64,000 nt of DNA from an uncultured Oscillibacter sp. (GTDB lineage: Bacteria > Bacillota > Clostridia > Oscillospirales > Oscillospiraceae). The DNA lies in the NCBI GenBank assembly GCA_910585245.1, contig CAJUCO010000005.1, forward strand, positions 1 to 64,000, written 5' to 3'. The notes under the pieces are model-generated. The model was not told the origin of the DNA. It worked only from the letters and a program-made list of their open reading frames with translations, and made no database searches. Made by a program: the position numbers and the translations under genes. Within the stretch, counting starts at the first letter, position 1. Each line of letters starts with the position of its first letter. This document shows, piece after piece, positions 15,914 through 23,988 of the stretch.

Positions 15914-17329
15914 TCACTTCACGTACTTTGCCACCTTCCGGGCCGCCGTGGCCTGGGAGATGCCCAGCTCCTTGGCCACAGCCACCGTGGTGCCCCAGCG
16001 GCGGTAGGACTCCCGGATGATCTGGCCCTCATAGGCGTCCATCCGCTCCGCCAAGGTGCCCTCCCGGGAGGGGGCCGGAGCGGCGGAGTCCAGGGCGTAC
16101 TCCGCCGGGAGGTGGCCCAGGTCGATGATGGGGTCCTGTACGGTAATGGCCAGACGCTCCACCAGATTTTCCAGCTGGCGGACGTTCCCGGGCCAATCAT
16201 AGCGCTCCAAAAAGGTCAAGAGCCGGGGACTGAAGGTGAGGTTCTTCTCATACTCTCCGCAAAACCGGGCCAGGAATTGGTGGGCCAGGGGGAGCACATC
16301 CTCCCGCCGCTGGCGGAGAGGGGGGATGTGAATGCGGATGACGTTGAGCCGGTAGAAAAGATCCGAGCGGAAGAGGCCCCGCTGGACCGCCTCCTCCAGG
16401 TTGCGGTTGGTGGCCACCAGAAGACGGAAATCCAGCTCGATGCGCTTGTTCCCCGAGAGGCGCTCAATGGTTTTCTCCTGAATGAGCTGGAGGAGCTTGG
16501 ACTGAATGTGGGGAGGGAGTTCCCCAATCTCGTCGAGAAAGAGGGTGCCGTTGTTGGCCAACTCGATCTTTCCGATTTTGCCGCCGCTGGCAGCCCCGGT
16601 GAAGGCCCCCTTTTCGTATCCAAAGAGCTCGGACTCGATGAGGTTTTCGTGGAGCACGGCGCAGTTGACCTCGATAAAGGGTCCGTCCGCCCGGCTGCTC
16701 ATGGCGTGAATGGCCTTGGCCACGGCGCTTTTTCCCACGCCGGTCTCCCCGGTGATGAGAATATTGGCCTTGGTGTTGGCGGTGTTTTGCATCAGCGTCC
16801 AGAGGCGCTGCATGGAGGCGCTTTTAAAAATCAGACTGGTGGAAGTGGCCCGGGTGCGGAGCTCGGCGATCTCCTGGGTGTACTGCTGAAGGGAGTCCTG
16901 GAGGTGGCGGTAGTTCCGCTGGATAGCGTTGATCTGTTCCATGGAGACGGTGTTGAAACACACGGCGAATTTCAGCTCCCCCGCCCGGTCAAAGAGGGGA
17001 ATCCCCACGGTCATGACGTTTTTATGGGTGTGGTTGATGGTTTGGGTGGCGGTGACTTTCCGCCTCCGGCGGATGACCTCTGCGGTGACGCAAGGGGAAA
17101 AAGTGCCGTCGGCCTCCAGGTCGAAGGCGGAGCGGCCCACAATGGAGTCGTGGACAAAGCCGAAGTTCTTTTCGTAACTCTCGCTGACCCGGAGGATAAT
17201 CCCCTTGGCGTCGGAGAGCATCATGTCGTCGGCCAGGACCAGGTTGTTTTCAGGGCTGAGAATGTCAAAAAGGCCCCGGAGGTTGATGTCGTCGTCAAAA
17301 AGAGTGGTGAAATCGGATGCCTGGGGCAT
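15914..17329 (-). CDS. sigma-54-dependent activator (PAS - AAA+ - HTH)
   Basis: This 471-residue enhancer-binding protein has an N-terminal PAS-like sensor (about 1-140), then a central AAA+ domain with Walker A GETGVGKS, the sigma-54 contact loop GAFTGA and Walker B GTLFLDEIGE, then DWPGNVRQLENL. The C-terminal helix-turn-helix (TVAVAKELGISQATAARKVA) binds DNA. It lacks a response-regulator receiver, so it probably senses a small ligand or redox state through the PAS domain. It is 83 bp upstream of rpoN, same strand. Relatives control amino-acid fermentation and energy genes in Clostridia; the target here is unknown. Confidence 0.92.
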   Translation of the reverse strand: MPQASDFTTLFDDDINLRGLFDILSPENNLVLADDMMLSDAKGIILRVSESYEKNFGFVHDSIVGRSAFDLEADGTFSPCVTAEVIRRRRKVTATQTINHTHKNVMTVGIPLFDRAGELKFAVCFNTVSMEQINAIQRNYRHLQDSLQQYTQEIAELRTRATSTSLIFKSASMQRLWTLMQNTANTKANILITGETGVGKSAVAKAIHAMSSRADGPFIEVNCAVLHENLIESELFGYEKGAFTGAASGGKIGKIELANNGTLFLDEIGELPPHIQSKLLQLIQEKTIERLSGNKRIELDFRLLVATNRNLEEAVQRGLFRSDLFYRLNVIRIHIPPLRQRREDVLPLAHQFLARFCGEYEKNLTFSPRLLTFLERYDWPGNVRQLENLVERLAITVQDPIIDLGHLPAEYALDSAAPAPSREGTLAERMDAYEGQIIRESYRRWGTTVAVAKELGISQATAARKVAKYVK

Positions 17330-17389
17330 AGGGGGCCTCCTTCTCTCCCCGAATGGGGGCGGTTTTGCGCGCCCTTGCGGGCGGGGGAA

Positions 17390-19003
17390 TCACCCCCACA
17401 ACGCAGAGAGCATGGGAATCACTTGCTTTTTTCGGGACATAATCTTGGGAAGGAAGGCGCAATTTTCCTCCCCCTTAATCCCAAACGCCTGGCGAATGGT
17501 ATCCTCGTCGCCCACAAACAACAGCTGGGTTCCCTCCAACAGCACATCGGTGATCATCAACACCACGCTTTGAAGCCCCCGCTTTTCCCGGGTCTCCGTC
17601 ATGATGGACAAAAACTCACCCAGCCGCTTCAAAAGCCGGTCGGAGTCCATGGTGGTAATCTGACTCACCGCCAGGTTGTGCCCGGCGATGTGGAACTCCT
17701 TATAGTCTGTTTTCAGCATCGCCTCGGCGGTCTTGTCGTCCCCGCAGGCGGCGGAGAAGATGGCCTGCCCCAGGTCCTCCAGCTTGACGCTGGCAATCCG
17801 GGCCATACGGTTGGCGATGTCCACGTCCCGCTGGGTGCAGGTAGGGGACTTGAACATGACGGTGTCGGAGACGATGGCCGCCGCCATGAGCCCCGCCATC
17901 TTCGCCGTGGGCATCAGGCCCTTTTCCTGGTACATTTCCGCGATGATGGTATTGGTGCTGCCCACCGCCTCGTTTCGGACGTGGATGGGGTGTTTCGTCT
18001 CAATGTCCGCCAGGCGGTGGTGGTCGATGATCTCCAGAATGTCCGCCTGATCCAGGCCAATGACGGATTGGGATTTCTCGTTGTGGTCCACCAGCACCAC
18101 CCGCTTGCGCCGGGGACGGAGGAGGTGATAGCGGGACAGCATCCCCACTACCTTTTCCTCCTCGTCCAAGATGGGATATGCCCGGAAGCGGCTTTCCAAC
18201 ACCGCGTCTTGCACGTCGTCAATGTAATCGTCCAGGTGGAAGCAGACCAGGTCCCTGCTCTTGCAGACCCGGGCGATGGGCAGTGCATGGAAAATGAGGC
18301 GCAGGGCCTGATAGGCGTCGATGGGAGTGGAGATGACGCAGGTCTTTCCCGCCCGCTCCAAAAGCTCCGGGGGAACCTCGCCCTGGCAGATGATCACGCA
18401 GTTGACCTGGAGATCCAGCGCCCGCTGGACCATGTCCGGTTGGTCGCCGCAGATGACCACGCTGTCGGGACTGGAAAAAAGCAGATTCTCCCGGCTGGCG
18501 GGCAAGGCGATGGTCACCTCGCCGGAGACCATGTCCGGCGTATCGTCGCTCTCGTGGAGGAGCTTTCCCTCCAGAACGGAAATCAGGTTGAACACCGGAA
18601 TATCCTTTACTCCGGGATTGCGGACGGTGGTGATATCATAATTTGCCACGTCCCCGGCGGAGAGGGTTCCGTAGAGAGTTCCGTCCTCGTTGGCAACCGG
18701 GAGGATGGAGAGCTTTCCCCCCTGCATGGCCTGCCAACCCCGGCTGATGGTGGCGGCGGCGGAGAGGGTGGGAGGCGTATCATAGTCCAGGTCCCGGACC
18801 TGTGTGCGCACGTTCTCGATAAGCTTGGGGGGCTGGAAGCCGAAGCGGTCCAGGACGATCTGGGTCTCGTCGCTGATCTGGCCCAGGCGGGCGGCCTGAT
18901 ACTGCCGGTTCCCCAGGGCGTTTTGCAGGGCGGCGTAGGCCATGGCGGAGACGATGGAGTCCGTGTCCGGGTTTCGGTGTCCGGTGATATAAATGGTGTC
19001 CAT
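17390..19003 (-). CDS. family II manganese pyrophosphatase with CBS and DRTGG domains
   Basis: This 537-residue enzyme hydrolyses pyrophosphate to phosphate with Mn/Co. The DHH half has GHRNPDTDS near the N-terminus, VLVDHNE, and the name-giving DHH in EIIDHHRL. The DHHA2 half ends with the phosphate-binding SRKKQVIPML. An inserted regulatory block (about 65-300) has two CBS domains flanking a DRTGG domain, which in known enzymes gives AMP/ADP inhibition and ATP or ApnA activation. AAAGGAG sets the start at 19003, which removes 15 upstream residues of an earlier ATG. Confidence 0.92.
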   Translation of the reverse strand: MDTIYITGHRNPDTDSIVSAMAYAALQNALGNRQYQAARLGQISDETQIVLDRFGFQPPKLIENVRTQVRDLDYDTPPTLSAAATISRGWQAMQGGKLSILPVANEDGTLYGTLSAGDVANYDITTVRNPGVKDIPVFNLISVLEGKLLHESDDTPDMVSGEVTIALPASRENLLFSSPDSVVICGDQPDMVQRALDLQVNCVIICQGEVPPELLERAGKTCVISTPIDAYQALRLIFHALPIARVCKSRDLVCFHLDDYIDDVQDAVLESRFRAYPILDEEEKVVGMLSRYHLLRPRRKRVVLVDHNEKSQSVIGLDQADILEIIDHHRLADIETKHPIHVRNEAVGSTNTIIAEMYQEKGLMPTAKMAGLMAAAIVSDTVMFKSPTCTQRDVDIANRMARIASVKLEDLGQAIFSAACGDDKTAEAMLKTDYKEFHIAGHNLAVSQITTMDSDRLLKRLGEFLSIMTETREKRGLQSVVLMITDVLLEGTQLLFVGDEDTIRQAFGIKGEENCAFLPKIMSRKKQVIPMLSALWG

Positions 19004-19144
19004 GGTAAGAGGCTCCTTTCGGGGGACGAACGTCCCCTCCCGTTTCATGGTTCCATTATGCTTCGCCAGAGGGGAAATGTCAATCTTTAAGGAGGGGGGG
19101 AGCCATTTTCAAAGAAAAAGTCCAGGGGATTTGCTAAAATCCTC

Positions 19145-19297
19145 TTGCATTGGAAAACCGGCTGTGGTATGATATTTCAGCATTCCGCACGGCACGCCGA
19201 CTTTCCGTCTGTGTCCGGGGAGAACATCTCCCGGATTGGCGGGGGGGATGAAGCCGCCGGAGGACCAAACTAAATTTAATTTGGAGGAACAAACACC
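19145..19297 (+). promoter_or_regulatory. rpsB-tsf promoter and structured leader
   Basis: TTGCAT (19145-19150), 17 bp and TATGAT (19168-19173) predict a ~115-nt leader. The leader holds a strong CCGGGGAGA/TCTCCCGG hairpin inside a CGCCGA/TTGGCG outer stem, then a GGAGG site. Ribosomal protein leaders often bind the encoded protein; autoregulation by S2 is possible but not shown. Confidence 0.6.
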
Positions 19298-20026
19298 ATG
19301 GCAAATTCCAGCGTCGTATCCATGAAGGCCCTGCTTGAGGCGGGCGTCCACTTCGGACATCAGACCCGCCGGTGGAACCCTAAAATGGCTCCCTATATCT
19401 ACACGGAGCGCAACGGCATCTATATTGTCGACCTTCAAAAGACCGTCCGCAAACTGGAGGAGGCGTACAACTTCGTCCGCCAGCTCTCCGAGTCCGGCCA
19501 GTCTCTTCTCTTCGTCGGCACCAAGAAGCAGGCCCAAGACGCCATCCGGGAAGAGGCGGGCCGCTGCGGCCAGTACTACGTCAACGCCCGGTGGCTGGGC
19601 GGCATGATGACCAACTTCAAGACCATGCGCACCCGGGTGGACCGGCTGAACCAGCTCAAAGCCATGCAGGAGGACGGCACCTTCGATATGCTGCCCAAGA
19701 AGGAAGTCATGAAGCACCTGGGCGAAATCGCGAAGCTTGAGAAATATCTGGGCGGCGTGAAGGAAATGAAAAAGCTCCCCGGCGCCCTCTTCATCGTGGA
19801 CACCCGGAAAGAGCGCAACGCCATCGCCGAGGCCCACAAACTGGGAATTCCTGTGGTGGCCATCGCCGACACCAACTGCGACCCGGACGAAATCGACTAT
19901 GTGATTCCCGGAAATGACGACGCCATCCGGGCCATCAAGCTGATCTCTTCCATCATGGCCAACGCCGTGCTGGAGGGCCGCCAGGGCGAGCAGACCGAAG
20001 AAGCCGCCCCTGCCGCCGCTGAGTGA
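19298..20026 (+). CDS. rpsB: 30S ribosomal protein S2
   Basis: This 242-residue protein begins VVSMKALLEAGVHFGHQTRR and WNPKMAPYIYTERNGIYIVD, the S2 signature, with RWLGGMMTNFKTMR and GIPVVAIADTNCDPDEIDYV in the usual places. The length is normal. It sits 36 bp before tsf, the classic rpsB-tsf pair. Confidence 0.98.
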   Translation: MANSSVVSMKALLEAGVHFGHQTRRWNPKMAPYIYTERNGIYIVDLQKTVRKLEEAYNFVRQLSESGQSLLFVGTKKQAQDAIREEAGRCGQYYVNARWLGGMMTNFKTMRTRVDRLNQLKAMQEDGTFDMLPKKEVMKHLGEIAKLEKYLGGVKEMKKLPGALFIVDTRKERNAIAEAHKLGIPVVAIADTNCDPDEIDYVIPGNDDAIRAIKLISSIMANAVLEGRQGEQTEEAAPAAAE

Positions 20027-20062
20027 AATACGGCGATATAATAAATTTGGAGGAACGCAATT

Positions 20063-20986
20063 ATGGCTTTCAGCGCGACTGACGTAAAGAACCTGCGCGA
20101 GATGACCGGCGTGGGTATGATGGACTGCAAAAAGGCCCTGGTGGCCTCCGACGGCGACATGGACAAGGCCGTGGAGTGGCTCCGGGAAAAGGGCATGGCC
20201 GCCTCTGTGAAGAAGGCCGGCCGGGTAGCCGCCGAGGGCATGGCCTACGCCGCCGTGTTCAACGGAGTGGGCGTGGTGGTTGAGGTCAACGCCGAAACCG
20301 ACTTCGTGGGCAAAAACGAAAAATTTGTGGACTTTGTCAAGGGCGTGGCGGAAACCGCCGCCAAGGAAAACCCCGCCGATCTGGACGCTCTGATGGAGTG
20401 CAAATACAATGGAACCGACCTCACCGTCACCCAGCAGCAGCAGGAGATGGTGCTGGTCATCGGCGAAAACATCAAGGTTCGCCGCTTCGCCCGGTACGCC
20501 GAGGGCGTGTCCGTGCCCTACGTTCACGCCGGCGGCAAAATCGGCGTGCTGGTGAACCTGGAGACCGGCCTCGCCGGCGAGCAGGTGACGGAGCTGGGCA
20601 AAAACATCGCCATGCAAATCGCCGCCCTGAATCCCCGCTTCTGGGATAAGTCCCAGGTGACCCAGGAGATTCTGGACGAGGAGAAGAAGGTCATGCTGGC
20701 CCAGATGGAAAACGACCCGAAAATGGCGGGCAAGCCCGAGCAGGTCCGGGAGAAAATCGTCATGGGCAAGCTGAACAAGTTCTACGCCGAAAACTGCCTG
20801 CTCCAGCAGGACTCCGTCCGCTCCGACGTGTTCGAGGGCACCGTAGAGGCCTATATCGCTTACGTGGCCAAGGAACTGGGCGGCGCCATTACCTTTAAGA
20901 ATGCCGTGCGCTTTGAAAAGGGCGAGGGCATTGAGAAAAAGCAGGAGAACTTTGCCGACGAGATCGCCTCTTTGGTGAAAGGGTAA
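20063..20986 (+). CDS. tsf: translation elongation factor Ts
   Basis: This 307-residue protein recharges EF-Tu by releasing GDP. The N-terminal UBA-like domain (VKNLREMTGVGMMDCKKALV) and the TDFVGKNEKFVDFVK block of the core are intact, with two EF-TS core repeats. The length is normal. GGAGG precedes the ATG. Confidence 0.98.
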   Translation: MAFSATDVKNLREMTGVGMMDCKKALVASDGDMDKAVEWLREKGMAASVKKAGRVAAEGMAYAAVFNGVGVVVEVNAETDFVGKNEKFVDFVKGVAETAAKENPADLDALMECKYNGTDLTVTQQQQEMVLVIGENIKVRRFARYAEGVSVPYVHAGGKIGVLVNLETGLAGEQVTELGKNIAMQIAALNPRFWDKSQVTQEILDEEKKVMLAQMENDPKMAGKPEQVREKIVMGKLNKFYAENCLLQQDSVRSDVFEGTVEAYIAYVAKELGGAITFKNAVRFEKGEGIEKKQENFADEIASLVKG

Positions 20987-21011
20987 GTCCTGATTCCCAA
21001 GACCCAACAGG

Positions 21012-21041
21012 GCCCGGAGCAAAAAAGCTCCGGGCTCTTTT
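21012..21041 (+). terminator. rho-independent terminator of rpsB-tsf
   Basis: GCCCGGAGC and GCTCCGGGC pair around AAAAAA and are followed by TCTTTT. Confidence 0.9.
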
Positions 21042-21079
21042 ATACGAAAAATCCGCCTCTTCCAGGTGGACCGGACGGC

Positions 21080-21435
21080 AAAAACATCCCCCCATCCGCT
21101 CCTTCGGCGAATGGGGGGCTCAACCATTGATTGGATTTTCCATTCAGCTTCTTACCTCGTGCTTTCTTGAGTCTGCCGTTCATAGGGGGTTTTGCGGGGG
21201 TGGGTGATCCGTGGGTTTCCAATCCATGAAACAGTTTCTTGCGCCGACCTGTTGGTCCCGCGGGCTCATCATAGTGAGTGGTGTTTCGTTTTTGGGAATT
21301 GCCTGAGATCACGTAGTTGCCGGGAATTGCTGGGGGGTGAACGGCGCTGGAAGATGTGGGTTCACGTGCTGTCTAGTACACTGGACTCACCTCTTTCTGT
21401 AGTTATAATTTACAATATTTTTTTGGATCTGTCAA
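21080..21435 (-). other. orphan minus-strand transcription unit of unknown nature
   Basis: This lies in the 560-bp gap between tsf and miaB. On the minus strand TTGACA (21430-21435), 17 bp and TAAATT (21407-21412) make a promoter, and AGAGGTGA follows like a ribosome site. A strong stem (21088-21099 with 21107-21118) followed on the minus strand by ATGTTTTTG could end the transcript. A minus frame from about 21312 reads HYDEPAGPTGRRKKLFHGLE and PMNGRLKKARGKKLNGKSNQ, which is basic and partly protein-like. However, the frame has a TAG right after the apparent start site and runs through the hairpin. It may be a decayed small gene or an RNA. Confidence 0.35.
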
Positions 21436-21529
21436 TCCCCTTTGTGAAATTTTATGTTTTTTACAAAGGCAAATCGATTGCCTCCGGCAAAACGCACAAA
21501 GCCGCGCTCTCCGGCGGCTGGATTTTTCC

Positions 21530-21558
21530 TTGTGCTTTTGGGGCTTTCGTGGTATGAT
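21530..21558 (+). promoter_or_regulatory. sigma-A promoter of miaB
   Basis: TTGTGC (21530-21535), 17 bp and TATGAT (21553-21558) predict a start near 21565. Confidence 0.6.
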
Positions 21559-21602
21559 ACCAGCAATCAAAAACCATACCTTTGTATGATGGAGGAAACG
21601 TT

Positions 21603-23015
21603 TTGAAGCGAGAGGAAATCGTCGTCCCGGAAGAGGCTATCGCCCGCCAGCGGGACTTTCAACAAAGCATCCGCTCCATGTTCGCCGCCCGGGAGGCCCA
21701 CCCGACGGCCTGTGTGGAAACTTACGGCTGCCAGCAAAATGTGGCTGACGGGCAGCGGATTATGGGAATGTTGCTCGCCTGCGGCTTCACCCTCACGGAG
21801 GAGGCTGGAGAGGCGGATTTGGTGGTGCTGAACACCTGCGCGATCCGGGAGCACGCGGAGCAGCGGGTCTTTGGAAATCTGGGCATCCTGACCCACTCCA
21901 AGAGAGAGAATCCGGAGCAGGTCATCGTCCTTTGCGGCTGCATGGCCGGGGAGCCCCGGGTGGCAAAGCGGGTGAAGGAGTCTTACCGCCATGTGGACCT
22001 GGTCTTTGGGCCTCAGGCCCTGTGGCGTTTCCCGGAGCTTCTCTGGCAGGTCTATGAGACGAAAAAGCGGGTCTTTGACCAGGGCGACAGCCACGGCCAG
22101 ATTGCCGAGGGTCTCCCGGTGGTCCGGGAGCGGGGAGTGAAGGCCTGGGTGTCCATTATGTACGGGTGCAACAACTTCTGCTCCTATTGCATTGTGCCCT
22201 ATGTCCGGGGCCGGGAGCGGAGCCGGGACCCCGCCGCCGTGCTGGCGGAGGTCCGGGAGCTGGTGGAGGCCGGGTATAAGGACATCACCCTCCTGGGACA
22301 AAACGTCAACTCCTATGGAAACGACCTGGATACCGGCTATCACTTCCCGGACCTTTTGGAGGACATCGACAAAATTCCCGGGGACTATTGGATCCGCTTC
22401 ATCTCCAGCCACCCCAAGGACGCCACCCCCCGGCTTTTCGACGTTATGGCAAAGTGTTCCCACGTGGCAAACCAGCTCCACCTCCCTGTGCAGTCGGGGA
22501 ACAACCGGGTGTTGGAGGCCATGAACCGGCGCTACACAAAAGAGACCTATCTGGAGCTCATCCGCTACGCCCGGTCCGTCATGCCGGGGCTGGTGCTGAC
22601 CTCGGACATCATCATCGGATTCCCGGGGGAGACGGAGGCGGAGGCCATGGACACCGTGGCCCTGGTGGAGGAGGTGGGCTTTGACGCCCTGTTTACCTTC
22701 CTCTACTCCCCCCGCCCCGGCACCAAGGCGGCGGAACTGCCGGACCCCGCCGCCCGGGAGGACAAACAGCGGTGGTTTGACAAGCTCCTGGAGGTCCAGA
22801 ACGACCACTCGGCAAAGATTCACGCCGGGTATGTGGGAAAGACGGTCCGGGCCCTGGTGGACGGCGAAAGCGGCGATGAGGAATTCCCCCTCTCCGCCCG
22901 GACGGAGGGAAACCGGCTGGTGCGGCTGAAGGGGGACAAGGCCCTCGTCGGGCGGTTTCTGGACGTGAAGATCACCGGCAGCAATACCTGGGCCCTGTAC
23001 GGCGAGCCGGTCTAG
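21603..23015 (+). CDS. miaB: tRNA-2-methylthio-N6-dimethylallyladenosine synthase
   Basis: This 470-residue radical-SAM methylthiotransferase adds the 2-methylthio group to i6A37 of tRNAs. The N-terminal UPF0004 domain has the auxiliary-cluster cysteines in TYGCQQNVADGQ, NTCAIREHAEQ and CGCMAGEP. The radical-SAM CxxxCxxC lies in MYGCNNFCSYCIVPYVRGRE. A C-terminal TRAM domain follows. The TTG at 21603 has GGAGG 7 bases upstream; an ATG at 21582 lies before that site. miaA, which makes its substrate, is encoded 10 kb downstream. Confidence 0.95.
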   Translation: MKREEIVVPEEAIARQRDFQQSIRSMFAAREAHPTACVETYGCQQNVADGQRIMGMLLACGFTLTEEAGEADLVVLNTCAIREHAEQRVFGNLGILTHSKRENPEQVIVLCGCMAGEPRVAKRVKESYRHVDLVFGPQALWRFPELLWQVYETKKRVFDQGDSHGQIAEGLPVVRERGVKAWVSIMYGCNNFCSYCIVPYVRGRERSRDPAAVLAEVRELVEAGYKDITLLGQNVNSYGNDLDTGYHFPDLLEDIDKIPGDYWIRFISSHPKDATPRLFDVMAKCSHVANQLHLPVQSGNNRVLEAMNRRYTKETYLELIRYARSVMPGLVLTSDIIIGFPGETEAEAMDTVALVEEVGFDALFTFLYSPRPGTKAAELPDPAAREDKQRWFDKLLEVQNDHSAKIHAGYVGKTVRALVDGESGDEEFPLSARTEGNRLVRLKGDKALVGRFLDVKITGSNTWALYGEPV

Positions 23016-23063
23016 ATCTTGTTTGATCAATGGTGGAATGCCCAAAGGGCGGATATTTTTGGC

Positions 23064-23321
23064 CTAAGCCCGGGCCATCCACTTGCCCAGGGCCACGGCC
23101 TTTTGAAACAGCAGCCGGTCCTCCTGATCCCGTAGCCCTGCCCCGGCAGAGGCGTAGTTCTCCACCAGCCGGAGCTGTTCAAAGGTCAGCGCCTCTTCCA
23201 GGGCGGACCACGCCATGTCCCGGGCGGTGCGCCAGCGTCTGTAGTCAACGAGGTCCACATGGGCGTCTGTTTCCAGGTGCTCCAAGACGTGCTGGTACAG
23301 GCAGTCAAGATAAACGTCCAT
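23064..23321 (-). CDS. small helical protein, DUF6809-like, divergent from XRE regulator
   Basis: This is an 85-residue all-helical acidic protein without signal or membrane segment: MDVYLDCLYQHVLEHLETDA, DYRRWRTARDMAWSALEEAL, LRDQEDRLLFQKAVALG. The spacing of YRR, the acidic helix and the final LFQKAVALG block matches the 84-residue protein at 58918, so both belong to one family. I associate it with DUF6809 of gut Clostridia, from memory. GGAGG sets the start. It shares an overlapping promoter/operator region with the XRE gene at 23412. No function is known. Confidence 0.7.
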   Translation of the reverse strand: MDVYLDCLYQHVLEHLETDAHVDLVDYRRWRTARDMAWSALEEALTFEQLRLVENYASAGAGLRDQEDRLLFQKAVALGKWMARA

Positions 23322-23343
23322 TTCGCGACCTCCAAAAGAAGTA

Positions 23344-23396
23344 TTCAAAAATTGGAATTGTTCTTTTATAATATCATTCCAATTTTGGTATGCCAA
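23344..23396. promoter_or_regulatory. back-to-back promoters with 11-bp inverted-repeat operator
   Basis: Plus strand: TTCAAA (23344-23349), 17 bp, TATAAT (23367-23372). Minus strand: TTGGCA (23391-23396), 17 bp, TATTAT (23368-23373). The two -10 boxes occupy almost the same bases. A perfect inverted repeat AAAATTGGAAT (23348-23358) and ATTCCAATTTT (23376-23386) flanks them, the expected form of an XRE operator controlling both genes. Confidence 0.7.
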
Positions 23397-23411
23397 GAGG
23401 GGATTGATTTT

Positions 23412-23621
23412 TTGTCCGCTTTTTCTGAACACCTCACTTTTTTAAGGGAAAACAGGGCTATTCCGCAAAAGGAGCTGGCCAAAATCCTGGGACTCAGCCT
23501 GCACACGTATCAGCGTTTTGAGTACGGGGAACAAGACCCCCGTATGTCCACCCTCGTTGCCCTGGCGGACTACTATAACATCTCCCTGGATGATCTGGTC
23601 TGCCGGGAGTGGCCCAGGTAG
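23412..23621 (+). CDS. XRE-family transcriptional regulator
   Basis: This 69-residue single-domain Cro/C1 repressor reads LTFLRENRAIPQKELAKILG, LSLHTYQRFEYGEQDPRMST, LVALADYYNISLDDLVC. I place the start at the TTG at 23412, with AGAGGGGA just upstream; the frame is open farther upstream but crosses the promoter. It is divergent from the DUF6809-like gene and probably represses both through the inverted repeat between them. Confidence 0.8.
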   Translation: MSAFSEHLTFLRENRAIPQKELAKILGLSLHTYQRFEYGEQDPRMSTLVALADYYNISLDDLVCREWPR

Positions 23622-23627
23622 GGGCGC

Positions 23628-23657
23628 AAAAAAGACCCCGCGCACCGGCGCGGGGTC
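23628..23657 (-). terminator. terminator acting on the minus strand
   Basis: GACCCCGCGC and GCGCGGGGTC pair (23634-23643 with 23648-23657). On the minus strand the stem is followed by TTTTTTGCG, so it best suits the antisense RNA of the toxin locus. On the plus strand only TTAAA follows, but it may still end the XRE transcript. Confidence 0.65.
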
Positions 23658-23680
23658 TTAAAGGAAGTTATTGACAGATG

Positions 23681-23745
23681 TGATATAATAAACAGGACAA
23701 GAGCGGCGGGGTCAATCCTCTTTCAAGTGGAAAGAGGTGAGGCCC
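23681..23745 (+). promoter_or_regulatory. toxin promoter and SD-sequestering hairpin
   Basis: TGATATAAT at 23681-23689 is an extended -10. In the leader, CCTCTTTC (23717-23724) pairs perfectly with GAAAGAGG (23730-23737), burying the ribosome site AAAGAGGTGAGG of the small toxin ORF. Sequestered ribosome sites are typical of type I toxins. Confidence 0.6.
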
Positions 23746-23823
23746 ATGAGCGTGCTGGAAGTCATCGCACTACTTACGCTCGTGATTGCGGCTATTCGCT
23801 TTGGGTACGACCTAAAGAAATAA
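23746..23823 (+). CDS. small hydrophobic peptide, putative holin-like type I toxin
   Basis: This 25-residue peptide, MSVLEVIALLTLVIAAIRFG then YDLKK, is a single transmembrane helix with a short basic tail. Size, the M(S/T)xxEx(I/L)xL start and the Lys tail match the putative holin-like toxin family found in many Firmicutes, thought to depolarise the membrane. The ribosome site is folded in a hairpin, and a consensus promoter drives an antisense RNA from 23955. Toxicity is inferred. It lies between an XRE module and an MBL-fold gene. Confidence 0.65.
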   Translation: MSVLEVIALLTLVIAAIRFGYDLKK

Positions 23824-23988
23824 CCGCCCCCCAGTAACAGCAAGAAGCGGCAATTTCTCAAGCTATAAACTTGTCAGGGATTGACCGCCATCCGGCTGCC
23901 ACCGGCTGACCGCCCTCTTGCCTTTATTATAACCCAACCCCGCCCTCACTGTCAAGGGCGGCTTACATCCGAAATTTGGAGGTCCCCC

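Larger units (their letters stand above)
23634..23955 (-). ncRNA. antisense RNA of a type I toxin-antitoxin locus, with promoter
   Basis: On the minus strand TTGACA (23950-23955), 18 bp and TATAAT (23926-23931) form a consensus promoter with a start near 23919. Nothing codes in this direction until the T-tailed hairpin at 23634-23657, predicting a ~285-nt RNA that covers the whole toxin mRNA. This is the arrangement of type I antitoxins. The RNA includes GC-rich repeats (GACCGCC twice on the opposite strand) that could form hairpins. Confidence 0.55.

Noticed and set aside
15908..19090. 1060-codon plus-strand ORF opposite the sigma-54 activator and pyrophosphatase
   Set aside because: It is the antisense of two clear genes on the minus strand and has shadow composition.
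21192..21557. Plus-strand ORF of 121 codons between tsf and miaB
   Set aside because: No ribosome site, unlike protein composition, and it overlaps the miaB promoter region.
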